Shown in pieces: positions 44,172 through 52,405 of a DNA stretch of 64,000 nucleotides. The DNA lies in contig CADEGF010000014.1 of NCBI GenBank assembly GCA_902826815.1, forward strand, positions 1 to 64,000. The letters are read 5' to 3'. Each line of letters opens with the position of its first letter. Position 1 is the first letter of the stretch. This DNA comes from an uncultured Mycobacteriaceae bacterium (GTDB lineage: Bacteria; Actinomycetota; Actinomycetes; Mycobacteriales; Mycobacteriaceae). The position numbers and the translations under genes were made by a program. The notes beneath the pieces were generated by a model. That model made no database searches and was not told the DNA's origin. It was given only the letters and a program-made list of their open reading frames with translations.

Positions 44172-44221
44172 GCCGCTACCGTAGGACCTATCGACGTCCA
44201 AAGGGACGGAAAGGATTACGA

Positions 44222-45799
44222 ATGGCCTCCCCGCAGGGCGATTCACGGCTGGGCACTCGATTCGGCCCGTATGAGCTGCAGTCGGTGATCGGTGTCGGCG
44301 GTATGGGCGAGGTGTACCGCGCGTACGACACGGTCAGGGAGCGCACGGTGGCCGTCAAACTGCTGCGCGCAGAGTTCGCCGCCGACAAGAGCTATCAAGA
44401 GCGGTTCCGTCGCGAGTCGCGGGTGGCGGCGCGGCTGCAGGAACCGCACGTCGTCCCGGTGCACGACTTCGGCGATATTGACGGCACGCTGTACATCGAC
44501 ATGCGCCTGGTCGAAGGCGCGAGTTTGAAGGATGAGCTGCGGGCCAACGGTCCGCTGGAGCCCAAGCGCGCAGCGTCGATCATCAAACAGGTCGGGGCGG
44601 CCCTTGACGCCGCGCACGCCGACAAGCTGATCCACCGCGACATCAAACCGGAGAACGTGCTGCTCACGCCGGACGACTTCGCGTATTTGGTGGACTTCGG
44701 GATAGCGCACGCAGGCGGCGATGCGAGCGTGACGTCGACGGGTCTGATCATCGGCTCGTGCGCGTACATGGCCGCGGAGAGGTTTGCGGGCGGTCAGGTC
44801 GGGCCTGCGGCAGATATCTACTCGCTGACGTGTCTGCTGTATGAATGCCTCACCGGCAGGGCGCCTTTCGAGACCGGCGGGGATTTGCGGCAGCTGATGA
44901 GCGCACACATGTTTTCGCCTCCGCCGCGGCCGAGCACGATGCGGCCGGGGATCACGCGGGCGTTCGACGACGTGATCGCGAAGGGAATGGCGAAGCGGCC
45001 GTCGGACAGGTATGCGACGGCGGGGGCGCTGGCGAAGGCGGCGTCGTCGGCGGCCGGTTCGGATCTGCCGCCGCGTCTGCCGCTTCCGCCGTTTCCGACG
45101 CCAAGCCCGGCGACGAACACCAGAGCGTTCTCCGCGGTCTACGAGAATCCGTCGGGGACGGGTTACACGCCGTACCCGCAGGCTGTGCATGCCATTGCGC
45201 CGCCTTCGCCGCCGAAGAAGCCGCGGTTCGGCCGGACCCAGGTGATGCTGGTGGCGGCCACGGTCGCGCTGTTCGGAGTGGCTGCGGTGCTGGCGTCGGT
45301 GCTGGCGCTCTCGGGTGGCGACTCGGAGACGACGCCTCGGTCACCGCTGGCCGCGCCGCCGCCGAGTACGACGACCGTGACCACCACCGCACCGTCACCG
45401 TCGGACGAGACCTCGACGACGACGCCGACGACGACGCCCACGTCATCGCCGACAGCGAGCGCGGCGCCGCTTGCAGGCATGACGGGGATGGACGGCCAGG
45501 GGTTCGTCGGGCACACGACGCGGTGCGATCCGGGCGCGCGCCCGGTGGCGGCGATCGAGACGTCGCAGTCGATGGCAGTGGTCTGCGAGACGTCGCCGGG
45601 GACCTATCAGTATCGAGGTGAGCGACTGCGCGACGGCGCGAACCTCCAGCTCGACAACGCGACGCAGGCCGGAGGCGGGTTCGACGTGACCAACCCGGAC
45701 GACGGCGCGCGATACGAGATCAGGCCCGATCGGCTGCGGATCCTCAGCAACGGCGGCGTCGACTCCGACGAGCCCGCGCTCCAATACGGGACGCGGTAG
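44222..45799 (+). CDS. Membrane Ser/Thr protein kinase with short extracellular domain
   Basis: 525 residues from the ATG at 44222. The kinase domain (15-275) is complete: GVGGMGEVY 24-32, Lys46, HRDIKPEN with Asp140, and DFG 158-160. A Pro-rich juxtamembrane stretch leads to a transmembrane helix (339-364), a Thr/Ser/Pro linker, and an outer domain of about 100 residues with two Cys (near 487 and 508). The outer domain is not a PASTA repeat. A typical Hanks-type sensor kinase of actinobacteria, similar to the PknF/PknJ group in layout. It is followed by a related kinase. Confidence 0.92.
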   Translation: MASPQGDSRLGTRFGPYELQSVIGVGGMGEVYRAYDTVRERTVAVKLLRAEFAADKSYQERFRRESRVAARLQEPHVVPVHDFGDIDGTLYIDMRLVEGASLKDELRANGPLEPKRAASIIKQVGAALDAAHADKLIHRDIKPENVLLTPDDFAYLVDFGIAHAGGDASVTSTGLIIGSCAYMAAERFAGGQVGPAADIYSLTCLLYECLTGRAPFETGGDLRQLMSAHMFSPPPRPSTMRPGITRAFDDVIAKGMAKRPSDRYATAGALAKAASSAAGSDLPPRLPLPPFPTPSPATNTRAFSAVYENPSGTGYTPYPQAVHAIAPPSPPKKPRFGRTQVMLVAATVALFGVAAVLASVLALSGGDSETTPRSPLAAPPPSTTTVTTTAPSPSDETSTTTPTTTPTSSPTASAAPLAGMTGMDGQGFVGHTTRCDPGARPVAAIETSQSMAVVCETSPGTYQYRGERLRDGANLQLDNATQAGGGFDVTNPDDGARYEIRPDRLRILSNGGVDSDEPALQYGTR

Positions 45800-45837
45800 C
45801 CGGTTTAGCGACTCGCGGAATCGCCAACACTCCGGCC

Positions 45838-45993
45838 ATGGAAGAGCGCACCGATCCGCCACTGAACCCGAAGGACGCCAGGGAGTCGACCGAGGAGCAG
45901 CGCGAACTCCAGCAGGAGTTCGATCATCAGGATGACGATCCGGATGCGCCGGGCGGCCATCAAACCCGAAAGCAGGTCGCCGACGAGACCTGA
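45838..45993 (+). CDS. Small acidic hydrophilic protein (51 aa)
   Basis: An ATG at 45838 opens a 51-residue frame that is highly charged: MEERTDPPLNPKDARESTEE, then a Glu/Gln-rich part, a DDDPDAP segment and a basic end. It lies alone in the 290-base space between two kinase genes on the same strand. It looks like a real disordered small protein rather than a random frame, but its ribosome-binding site is weak and the function is unknown. A kinase substrate is one speculative idea. Confidence 0.5.
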   Translation: MEERTDPPLNPKDARESTEEQRELQQEFDHQDDDPDAPGGHQTRKQVADET

Positions 45994-46087
45994 GCCCGTA
46001 TTGACGCACGCGCGGACAATCTCGGCAAACGTGGTGTAGCTTCAAGCGACACATCAGCGCGGCTACGCGTGCCGAGGAGTAAACGCG

Positions 46088-47905
46088 GTGGATGCGACAC
46101 CATTCGGGCAATATCAGCTCCAGGAGCTGATCGGCCGGGGCGGAATGGGCGAGGTCTACAGGGCCTTCGACACCCGGACCGACCGCATCGTCGCGCTCAA
46201 GCTACTGCCGACGCACCTCGCCAAGGACGGCGTCTTCCAGCAGCGTTTCCGGCGTGAATCTCAGGCCGCCGCGGGCATCAACGAACCGCACGTGGTGCCG
46301 ATCCACGGCTTCGGCGAGATCGACGAACGCCTCTACCTGGATATGCGGCTGATCGACGGCCGCAATCTCGGCGCCATGCTGGGCGAGGACGACGACAAGA
46401 AACCGCTGAAACCCGCTCTGGCCGTGACGATCATCGAGCAGGTCGCCGCCGCGCTGGACGCGGCGCACGAACTCGGCCTGATCCACCGCGACGTGAAGCC
46501 GTCGAACATCCTGGTCACCAAGAACGACTTCGCCTACCTGATCGACTTCGGGTTGGCCCGCACCGCAGGCCAACAAGGGCTGACGACGGCGGGCAGCACG
46601 CTCGGCACGATGGCCTATATGTCGCCCGAGCGGTTCGAGGGCGGCGAGATCGACCCGCGCTCCGACGTCTACGCGCTGACGTGCGTGCTCTACGAATGTC
46701 TGACGGCACAGAAGCCGTATCCCGTCGACAGCCTCGAACAGCAGATCGCCAAGCACATCAATGCGCCGGCGCCGAAACCGTCGGCGATCGATCCGAGGCT
46801 GGCGGCTTTCGACGAGGTCATCGCCAAGGGCATGGCCAAGAAGCCGGGCAGGCGCTATCAGTCGGCGGGCGAGATGGCCGCCGCCGCGCGCCGCGCGTCG
46901 GACGTCCCGGTACGCACGACGGGCCGCTCCGGGCGGCACTCCGCGGGCCGCGCCAAGCAGAGCCCGGGCCGAGGAGTGTCGTCGCGCACCTTGGCGATCC
47001 TGAGTGCCGCGGTGCTGCTTGGCGCGGCGATCGTGTTCGGCGCGTGGCACTTCTGGGGCGGAGGCGACGACAAAGAATCGGCTGGACCGCCCTCGACGTC
47101 GGCGCCACCAGGTCCCTCGGAGGATTCGAGCGGGCCCGTGCCCGCGATCGCGGCGACGCTGCCCCCCGAGATCAAGGAGTCGGGCCGACTGACGGTCGGC
47201 GTCAATGTGCCATACGCGCCAAACGAATTCAAGAACTCTGCGGGCGACATCGTCGGTTTCGACGTCGACCTCATCAACGCGGTCTCGAAAACACTTGGCC
47301 TGGTTCCCGAGTATCGCGAGTTCCTGTTCGAGGACATCATCCCGACGGTCCAGCGCGGCGAGATCAACGTCGGGATGTCGTCGTTCACCGACACGCTCGA
47401 GCGTCAGGAGCAGGTCGACTTCGTCACCTACTACGAGGCGGGCACGCTGTGGGCGCAGCGCGCAGGCTCGGACATCGACCCGAATGCGGCGTGCGGGTTG
47501 CGGATCGGGATGACGCCGGGCTCGACCCACGAAACCGTCGAGGTTCCGGCCAAGAGCGACCAATGCGTCGCGGCGGGTCTGCCGCCGGTAGAGGCGGTCG
47601 TGTACCCGCGCCAGGACGAACTCACCGCGGCGGTGATCAACGGCGAGATCGATGCGATGTCGGCCGATTCGCCCGTGACGGGTTTCGCGATCAAGGGCAG
47701 TAACGGCGCGCTCGTACCGGCGGGCGAGATCTTCGATACCGCGCCCTACGGCTGGCCGGTGCAGAAGGATTCGCCGCTCGCCGAATCGCTGCGGCAGGCG
47801 ATGGAGCATGTGATCTCGACCGGCGAGTACAAGGCCATCGCCACCAAATGGGGTGTGGAGAAAGGCATGATCGCCAAGCCGGTGATCAACGGCGCGGTCA
47901 ACTGA
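46088..47905 (+). CDS. Ser/Thr kinase fused to an extracellular solute-binding domain
   Basis: 605 residues from a GTG at 46088, preceded by GAGGAG. The cytoplasmic kinase (8-270) is complete: GRGGMGEVY 16-24, Lys38, HRDVKPSN with Asp135, DFG 153-155. One transmembrane helix lies at 301-322 and a Ser/Pro linker at 328-357. Residues 360-600 form a family 3 (amino-acid-type) solute-binding domain starting IKESGRLTVGVNVPYAP and including FKNSAGDIVGFDVDLINAVS and GVNVGMSSFTDT-like strands. The kinase thus appears to sense an outside nutrient directly through a tethered binding protein. No ABC permease is nearby. Confidence 0.92.
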   Translation: MDATPFGQYQLQELIGRGGMGEVYRAFDTRTDRIVALKLLPTHLAKDGVFQQRFRRESQAAAGINEPHVVPIHGFGEIDERLYLDMRLIDGRNLGAMLGEDDDKKPLKPALAVTIIEQVAAALDAAHELGLIHRDVKPSNILVTKNDFAYLIDFGLARTAGQQGLTTAGSTLGTMAYMSPERFEGGEIDPRSDVYALTCVLYECLTAQKPYPVDSLEQQIAKHINAPAPKPSAIDPRLAAFDEVIAKGMAKKPGRRYQSAGEMAAAARRASDVPVRTTGRSGRHSAGRAKQSPGRGVSSRTLAILSAAVLLGAAIVFGAWHFWGGGDDKESAGPPSTSAPPGPSEDSSGPVPAIAATLPPEIKESGRLTVGVNVPYAPNEFKNSAGDIVGFDVDLINAVSKTLGLVPEYREFLFEDIIPTVQRGEINVGMSSFTDTLERQEQVDFVTYYEAGTLWAQRAGSDIDPNAACGLRIGMTPGSTHETVEVPAKSDQCVAAGLPPVEAVVYPRQDELTAAVINGEIDAMSADSPVTGFAIKGSNGALVPAGEIFDTAPYGWPVQKDSPLAESLRQAMEHVISTGEYKAIATKWGVEKGMIAKPVINGAVN

Positions 47906-47911
47906 CCGCAG

Positions 47912-48073
47912 CTATCTGACGTTGCAGCCGGTGTCCATGTTGTGGCAGTGCCCGGTGTTGCACGTTGGGCAGCTGCATCCGCACTTCACGTGCGACTGCG
48001 CCCGCACCCGTGGCGGCTGTTGGACAACGACGTCGATGTCTCGGTCCCGACGCCGACGGTCACGTCCTGGCAT
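47912..48073 (-). CDS. 53-residue Cys-rich peptide
   Basis: The ATG at 48073 has a good ribosome-binding site, AGGAG five bases upstream. The first 30 residues are Arg/Asp-rich and then hydrophilic (MPGRDRRRRDRDIDVVVQQP). The last 23 hold six Cys (31, 33, 35, 38, 43, 50) and two His (42, 44) in CGCSCPTCNTGHCHNMDTGC. This spacing fits a small metal-binding protein such as a metallothionein, or a leader-plus-core peptide. No modification enzyme is adjacent. It converges with the kinase gene with six bases between stops. Confidence 0.7.
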   Translation of the reverse strand: MPGRDRRRRDRDIDVVVQQPPRVRAQSHVKCGCSCPTCNTGHCHNMDTGCNVR

Positions 48074-48268
48074 GTCAACTCCTTCGATTGTGCTGACCTG
48101 CTTCGACATCAGTGACGGTAGACCTCGGCGCGGCCACTTTGGGCAGTTTGGACAGTTACCAGTCCAGCTTCGGCTTCCGACCACGCCCGTCCGCTTGGAG
48201 GTGAACCTGCCGAACTACGCTGCCGTGGTGACCACCGACGAGGTCGTCGACGCGATTCGCGCAAGCCG
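48074..48268. promoter_or_regulatory. Divergent region with a possible leader ORF for the exporter
   Basis: 195 bases between the Cys-rich peptide and the ThrE-type gene. A frame from GTG 48201 (23 codons) stops at 48272, overlapping the exporter start as ATGA. It could be a coupled leader peptide. Otherwise nothing is assigned. Confidence 0.35.
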
Positions 48269-49543
48269 ATGAACGGCAGAGCGCGCAGGCTGCTGCAGTC
48301 GATCCGCAAGGAGATCCCCGAGGCGCTGCCGGAGGGGCAGGACCATGACGACGCGGAGATCGCCGCCATGCTGCGCGAGCTCGGCATCGCGCTGATCGAA
48401 TGCGAGCAGCCTGCGCAGCTGGTGCAGGCGCGGCTGCTCGCGATCGCCAAGCAGTACACCCACCACACGGTCCGCGTCGTGGTGCTGCCCACCGCGCTCG
48501 TCGTCCAGGTCGGCACCGTCGCCTACGAGGTCGAAACCGTCATCAACCCGACGACACAGCTGAACCTCGCGGGCCGGGTCGACGCAATCGCCGAGCTCGC
48601 CGAGGTCGGCGCCATCACCCCTGCCGACGCGGTCCGGGAGGCCGCCGCCGCCCGCATCATGAAGCCGCGGTTCGGTTCGGTCGTCACCGTGATCGGCTAC
48701 GTCATCACGACGCTCGGCTTCGGCATGGTGATCAACCCGACGTGGGCGTCGTTGTGGGGCTATGTGTTCCTCGGCTCGGTGGTGGGCGTGATCGTCATCC
48801 TGGGCCGGCCGTTCCCGACGCTGACCGCGGTGCTGCCGACGTTCGCGGCGATGGTCGTCACCGTGCTGGCGACGTGGTTCGTCGCCGACGCGGCCAACGA
48901 CGGTCTGTTGCGGGTGATCAGCCCGCCGTTGGTGGCGATCCTGCCGGGGCTGTCGCTGACGATCGCCGCGATGGAGTTGTCCAGCGCGCAGATCATCAGC
49001 GGCGCGAGCAGGCTCATTTACGGTGTGACACAACTGATGTTGCTCGTCTTCGGGGTCGGCATCGGCATCCACGTCGCGGGCCGGGTCGCTCCGCAGCCGC
49101 CGTCGCCGCAGATGGGCAGTTGGGCGCTGTACGTCGCCATCATTGTGATCGCGATTGGGCTGTACATCTATCTGTCGGCACCCACGGGATCGCTGGTGTG
49201 GCTGGCGCTGGCGGTCGGTGTCGCGTTGATCGGCCAGCAGGTCGGCGGCCTCTTCATGTCGCCGACGCACTCGGGTGCCGTCGGCGCGTTCCTGGTGGTG
49301 CCGTTCGCGATGCTCGGCGCGCGCATCAAGACGTCTCCACCTGCGATCGTGATGATGCTTGCGGCGTTCTGGGCGCTGGTGCCGGGCTCGCTGAGCTTCC
49401 AGTCGCTTGGTGAAGCCGTCCAAGGCGGCGGCAACGACATCGCGACGCTCGGCTCCAGCGTCGCAGCGATCTTCTCGATCGCGCTCGGCACCCTTGTCGG
49501 CTGGAGTGTCCTCGAGACGATCAGGACTCGGATAGGGCGCTGA
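48269..49543 (+). CDS. ThrE-type threonine/serine exporter family protein
   Basis: 424 residues. A soluble N-terminal domain (about 1-125) precedes ten hydrophobic segments that correspond to the fused ThrE (DUF1212) and ThrE_2 (DUF3815) parts. Conserved features include a PTTQLNLAGRVDAIAEL-like loop and the final LVPGSLSFQSLGEAV. The family exports threonine and serine in corynebacteria. Together with the symporter downstream it points to handling of small amino acids. Confidence 0.85.
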   Translation: MNGRARRLLQSIRKEIPEALPEGQDHDDAEIAAMLRELGIALIECEQPAQLVQARLLAIAKQYTHHTVRVVVLPTALVVQVGTVAYEVETVINPTTQLNLAGRVDAIAELAEVGAITPADAVREAAAARIMKPRFGSVVTVIGYVITTLGFGMVINPTWASLWGYVFLGSVVGVIVILGRPFPTLTAVLPTFAAMVVTVLATWFVADAANDGLLRVISPPLVAILPGLSLTIAAMELSSAQIISGASRLIYGVTQLMLLVFGVGIGIHVAGRVAPQPPSPQMGSWALYVAIIVIAIGLYIYLSAPTGSLVWLALAVGVALIGQQVGGLFMSPTHSGAVGAFLVVPFAMLGARIKTSPPAIVMMLAAFWALVPGSLSFQSLGEAVQGGGNDIATLGSSVAAIFSIALGTLVGWSVLETIRTRIGR

Positions 49544-49659
49544 CTGCGGTCCTTACCGGCACGTGACTGATCTGTAACAAGTCGCTGGCTGTTTCATGTC
49601 AGGATGCTGTGAATCCACATCCGGGTTCACCACGTTCGAAGCGCAAGCAGGAGGCCGTC

Positions 49660-51198
49660 TTGTCGGAATTCCTCGACACCGTCAACGGATACGTCTGGAG
49701 CAACGCACTCGTCTACCTGTGTCTGGCTGCAGGGGTGTACTTCTCGATCAGATCCCGATTCGTCCAGGTCCGACAAGTCCCGGAGATGATCCGGTTGATG
49801 CTCAAGGGAGAGAAATCCCCCTCGGGAGTGTCGTCGTTCCAGGCGCTGACGATGTCGCTGGCGGGTCGTGTCGGCACAGGCAACATCGCAGGTGTCGCCA
49901 CCGCCATCGCGTTCGGCGGTCCCGGCGCGCTGTTCTGGATGTGGGCGGTGGCGTTCCTTGGTGCGTCGACATCGTTCGTGGAGTGCACGCTGGGGCAGAT
50001 CTACAAGACCCGCGACCGGTTGACCGGCGAATACCGCGGCGGGCCCGCGTACTACCTCAGCCGCGCGTTCGCGCATACCCCCGCCGCGACGGCGTTCAAG
50101 GTGTACGGGTTCGTCTTCGCCGCGGTGACGGTGCTGGCGTGCGGGCTCCTGCTGCCCAGTGTCCAGTCGAATTCGATGGCGTCGGCGATGAGTTCGGCCT
50201 GGGGATGGGACAAGTGGTGGATCGCCGTGGGCTCCGTGATCGTGCTGGCGTTCGTCATCATCGGCGGCGTCAAGCGGATAGCGGCGTTCGCCTCGATCGT
50301 GGTGCCGTTCATGGCGGTGGTCTACATCGTGCTGGCGTTGGTGATCGTCGCCATGAATGCCAGCCTGGTGCCCGAGGTGCTGACGACGATCTTCGCCAGC
50401 GCCTTCGGGTTCGACTCGGCGTTCGGAGCGATCATCGGATCGGCCGTGATGTGGGGCGTCAAACGCGGCATCTATTCAAATGAAGCCGGGCAGGGCACCG
50501 GCCCCCATGCCGCGGCCGCCGCCGAGGTGTCGCATCCGGCGAAGCAGGGCCTTGTGCAGGCGTTCGCCGTCTATATCGACACGCTGTTCATCTGCTCGGC
50601 GACGGGATTCCTCATCTTGTCCACCGGTGCCTACCGAGTGTTCGAAGGCGAAAGCGAAGACGGCGCAGTCCTTTCCGAGGGTGGACTGCTGCCCGCGGAC
50701 GCGGAGGTCGGCCCGACGTTCGCGCAGACCGGCTTCGATACGCTGTGGGGCGGCGCCGGCGCATCCTTCATCGCGATTTCGCTGGCGTTCTTCTGCTTCA
50801 CCACGTTGATCGCCTACTACTACATGGCCGAGACGAATCTGCGATTCATGCTAGGCAAGTTCTCGACGACCTCGATGCCCGTGATCCGCGGCACCGTCGG
50901 ACAGAACCTCACTATGCTGCTGCAGGCGTTGATCCTGGTGTCAGTGGTGATCGGCGCGGTGTCCACGGCCACCGATGCCTGGGTGCTCGGCGACATCGGC
51001 GTGGGCCTGATGGCGTGGCTGAACATCGTCGGGATCATCATCCTGCAGCAGCCTGCGTACAAGGCGCTGTGGGACTTCGAGAAGCAGAAAAAGGCGGGCC
51101 TCGACCCAGTGTTCAACCCCATGGAACTCGACATCGTCGGCGCCACGTTCTGGGAGAACTACACCCGCGACCGGGAAGAGGAGCCGAGCCGGACGTGA
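49660..51198 (+). CDS. Alanine/glycine:cation symporter (AGCS family)
   Basis: 512 residues from a TTG at 49660 with a strong AGGAGG (49649-49654). It has about eleven transmembrane helices and the AGCS signatures GRVGTGNIAGVATAIAFGGP, GGPAYYLSRAF and SNEAGQGTGPHAAAAA. It imports alanine or glycine with Na+ or H+. An insertion with acidic residues (EGESEDGAVLSEGG) lies in one outer loop. Confidence 0.93.
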   Translation: MSEFLDTVNGYVWSNALVYLCLAAGVYFSIRSRFVQVRQVPEMIRLMLKGEKSPSGVSSFQALTMSLAGRVGTGNIAGVATAIAFGGPGALFWMWAVAFLGASTSFVECTLGQIYKTRDRLTGEYRGGPAYYLSRAFAHTPAATAFKVYGFVFAAVTVLACGLLLPSVQSNSMASAMSSAWGWDKWWIAVGSVIVLAFVIIGGVKRIAAFASIVVPFMAVVYIVLALVIVAMNASLVPEVLTTIFASAFGFDSAFGAIIGSAVMWGVKRGIYSNEAGQGTGPHAAAAAEVSHPAKQGLVQAFAVYIDTLFICSATGFLILSTGAYRVFEGESEDGAVLSEGGLLPADAEVGPTFAQTGFDTLWGGAGASFIAISLAFFCFTTLIAYYYMAETNLRFMLGKFSTTSMPVIRGTVGQNLTMLLQALILVSVVIGAVSTATDAWVLGDIGVGLMAWLNIVGIIILQQPAYKALWDFEKQKKAGLDPVFNPMELDIVGATFWENYTRDREEEPSRT

Positions 51199-51273
51199 CG
51201 CCGCAGCTAGTGCTACGAGCCGACGAGACCGGTTCGCCCGCCGAGTAGACAACTTCTCGATAGTGTCGCGTGC

Positions 51274-52401
51274 GTGGACTTCGAGCTCGACGACGCCCAG
51301 CGCGCGTGGGTCGCCGAAGTGCGGCAGTTCCTCGACGAGAACGTCACGCCTGCGCTGAAGGCGGAGATGACCGAGCACGGCCTCGAGTACCAGGGCGGCG
51401 AGCTCACCGCCTTCCGCCGCAAGATCGGCGAGAAGGGCTGGTTCGGCCTGAACTGGCCAACGGAGTACGGCGGCCTCGGCCTGACCGCCATGCACCAGCA
51501 CCTGCTGATGACCGAGTTCGAGTATGCCCGCGTGCCCGGCCCTGACCTCACCGTCACGTCGATCGCGCCGATGATCATGCGGCACGGTACCGAGCAGAAC
51601 AAGCAGGAGTTCCTGCCCGGAATCGCGCGGGGCGAAATCGTCTTCGCACTCGGCTATTCGGAGCCGAACGCCGGAACCGACCTGGCGAGCCTGCGCACCC
51701 GCGCGGTTCGCAACGGCGACGAATGGGTGATCAACGGATCCAAGATCTGGAACAGCGGAGCGCAGCGATCCACCCACGAATGGCTCTGCGTACGAACCGA
51801 TCCCGACGCGCCGCGACACCGCGGTATCTCGGTGATCGCCGTCCCGGTCGACAGTCCGGGTATCGAGATCCACCCGCTGATCGCCTGGTCGGGGTACCGC
51901 ACGAACGAGACGTTCTTCAACGACGTGCGCGTGCCGGTGACCAACCTGATCGGCGAGATGAACGCCGGCTGGACGTACATCACCGGCGCGCTGGACCTGG
52001 AACGCGGTGCACTGACCAACGCGGGCGACCTTCACCGCGCGCTCGACGACCTGATCGCGATGGCGGGTGATCCGTCTCCCGCCTTTCGCCGCAGGCTCGC
52101 ACAGGCCGAGGCCGACGTGGAAGTCGCGAAGTTGATGGGCCTGGAAGCCGCGTCGATACTCGTCAGCGGCCGCATTCCCAGCGTCGAGGTGAGCGTCGAG
52201 AAGATCTTCACCTCTGAGCTGCGCCAGCGGATCGCCGACCTCGCGATCGATGTGCTCGGGCCAGAGGGGCTTCGCGTCGGCAACTTCTTCGAGCGGCTGT
52301 ACCGGGTGTCGCCCCTCATGCGTTTCGGCGGCGGCACCAACGAAGTCCTGCGCGACGTCATCGCCCAGCGGGGCCACAAGATGCCGTCGTACGGTCGGTG
52401 A
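51274..52401 (+). CDS. Acyl-CoA dehydrogenase (FadE26-like)
   Basis: 375 residues from a GTG at 51274. The N-terminal helices, the middle FAD segment (LGYSEPNAGTDLASLRTRAV) and the C-terminal LMRFGGGTNEVLRDVIAQRG are typical. The pattern of two neighbouring, dissimilar FadE genes is that of the heterotetrameric steroid side-chain dehydrogenases. It would introduce a double bond next to CoA-activated carboxyl carbon. First gene of the 51274-57556 operon. Confidence 0.88.
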   Translation: MDFELDDAQRAWVAEVRQFLDENVTPALKAEMTEHGLEYQGGELTAFRRKIGEKGWFGLNWPTEYGGLGLTAMHQHLLMTEFEYARVPGPDLTVTSIAPMIMRHGTEQNKQEFLPGIARGEIVFALGYSEPNAGTDLASLRTRAVRNGDEWVINGSKIWNSGAQRSTHEWLCVRTDPDAPRHRGISVIAVPVDSPGIEIHPLIAWSGYRTNETFFNDVRVPVTNLIGEMNAGWTYITGALDLERGALTNAGDLHRALDDLIAMAGDPSPAFRRRLAQAEADVEVAKLMGLEAASILVSGRIPSVEVSVEKIFTSELRQRIADLAIDVLGPEGLRVGNFFERLYRVSPLMRFGGGTNEVLRDVIAQRGHKMPSYGR

Positions 52402-52405
52402 CGGC

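Noticed and set aside
46202-47809. 535-codon minus-strand frame opposite the kinase fusion
   Set aside because: Composition rich in Arg/His/Asp without motifs; antisense shadow of the kinase gene.
47922-48272. 116-codon plus-strand frame opposite the Cys-rich peptide
   Set aside because: The minus-strand peptide has a better ribosome-binding site and ordered Cys pattern; only the last 23 codons of the plus frame are kept as a possible leader.
51199-51273. KstR-type operator upstream of the FadE operon
   Set aside because: No sequence close to TnnAACnnGTTnnA could be found on either strand.
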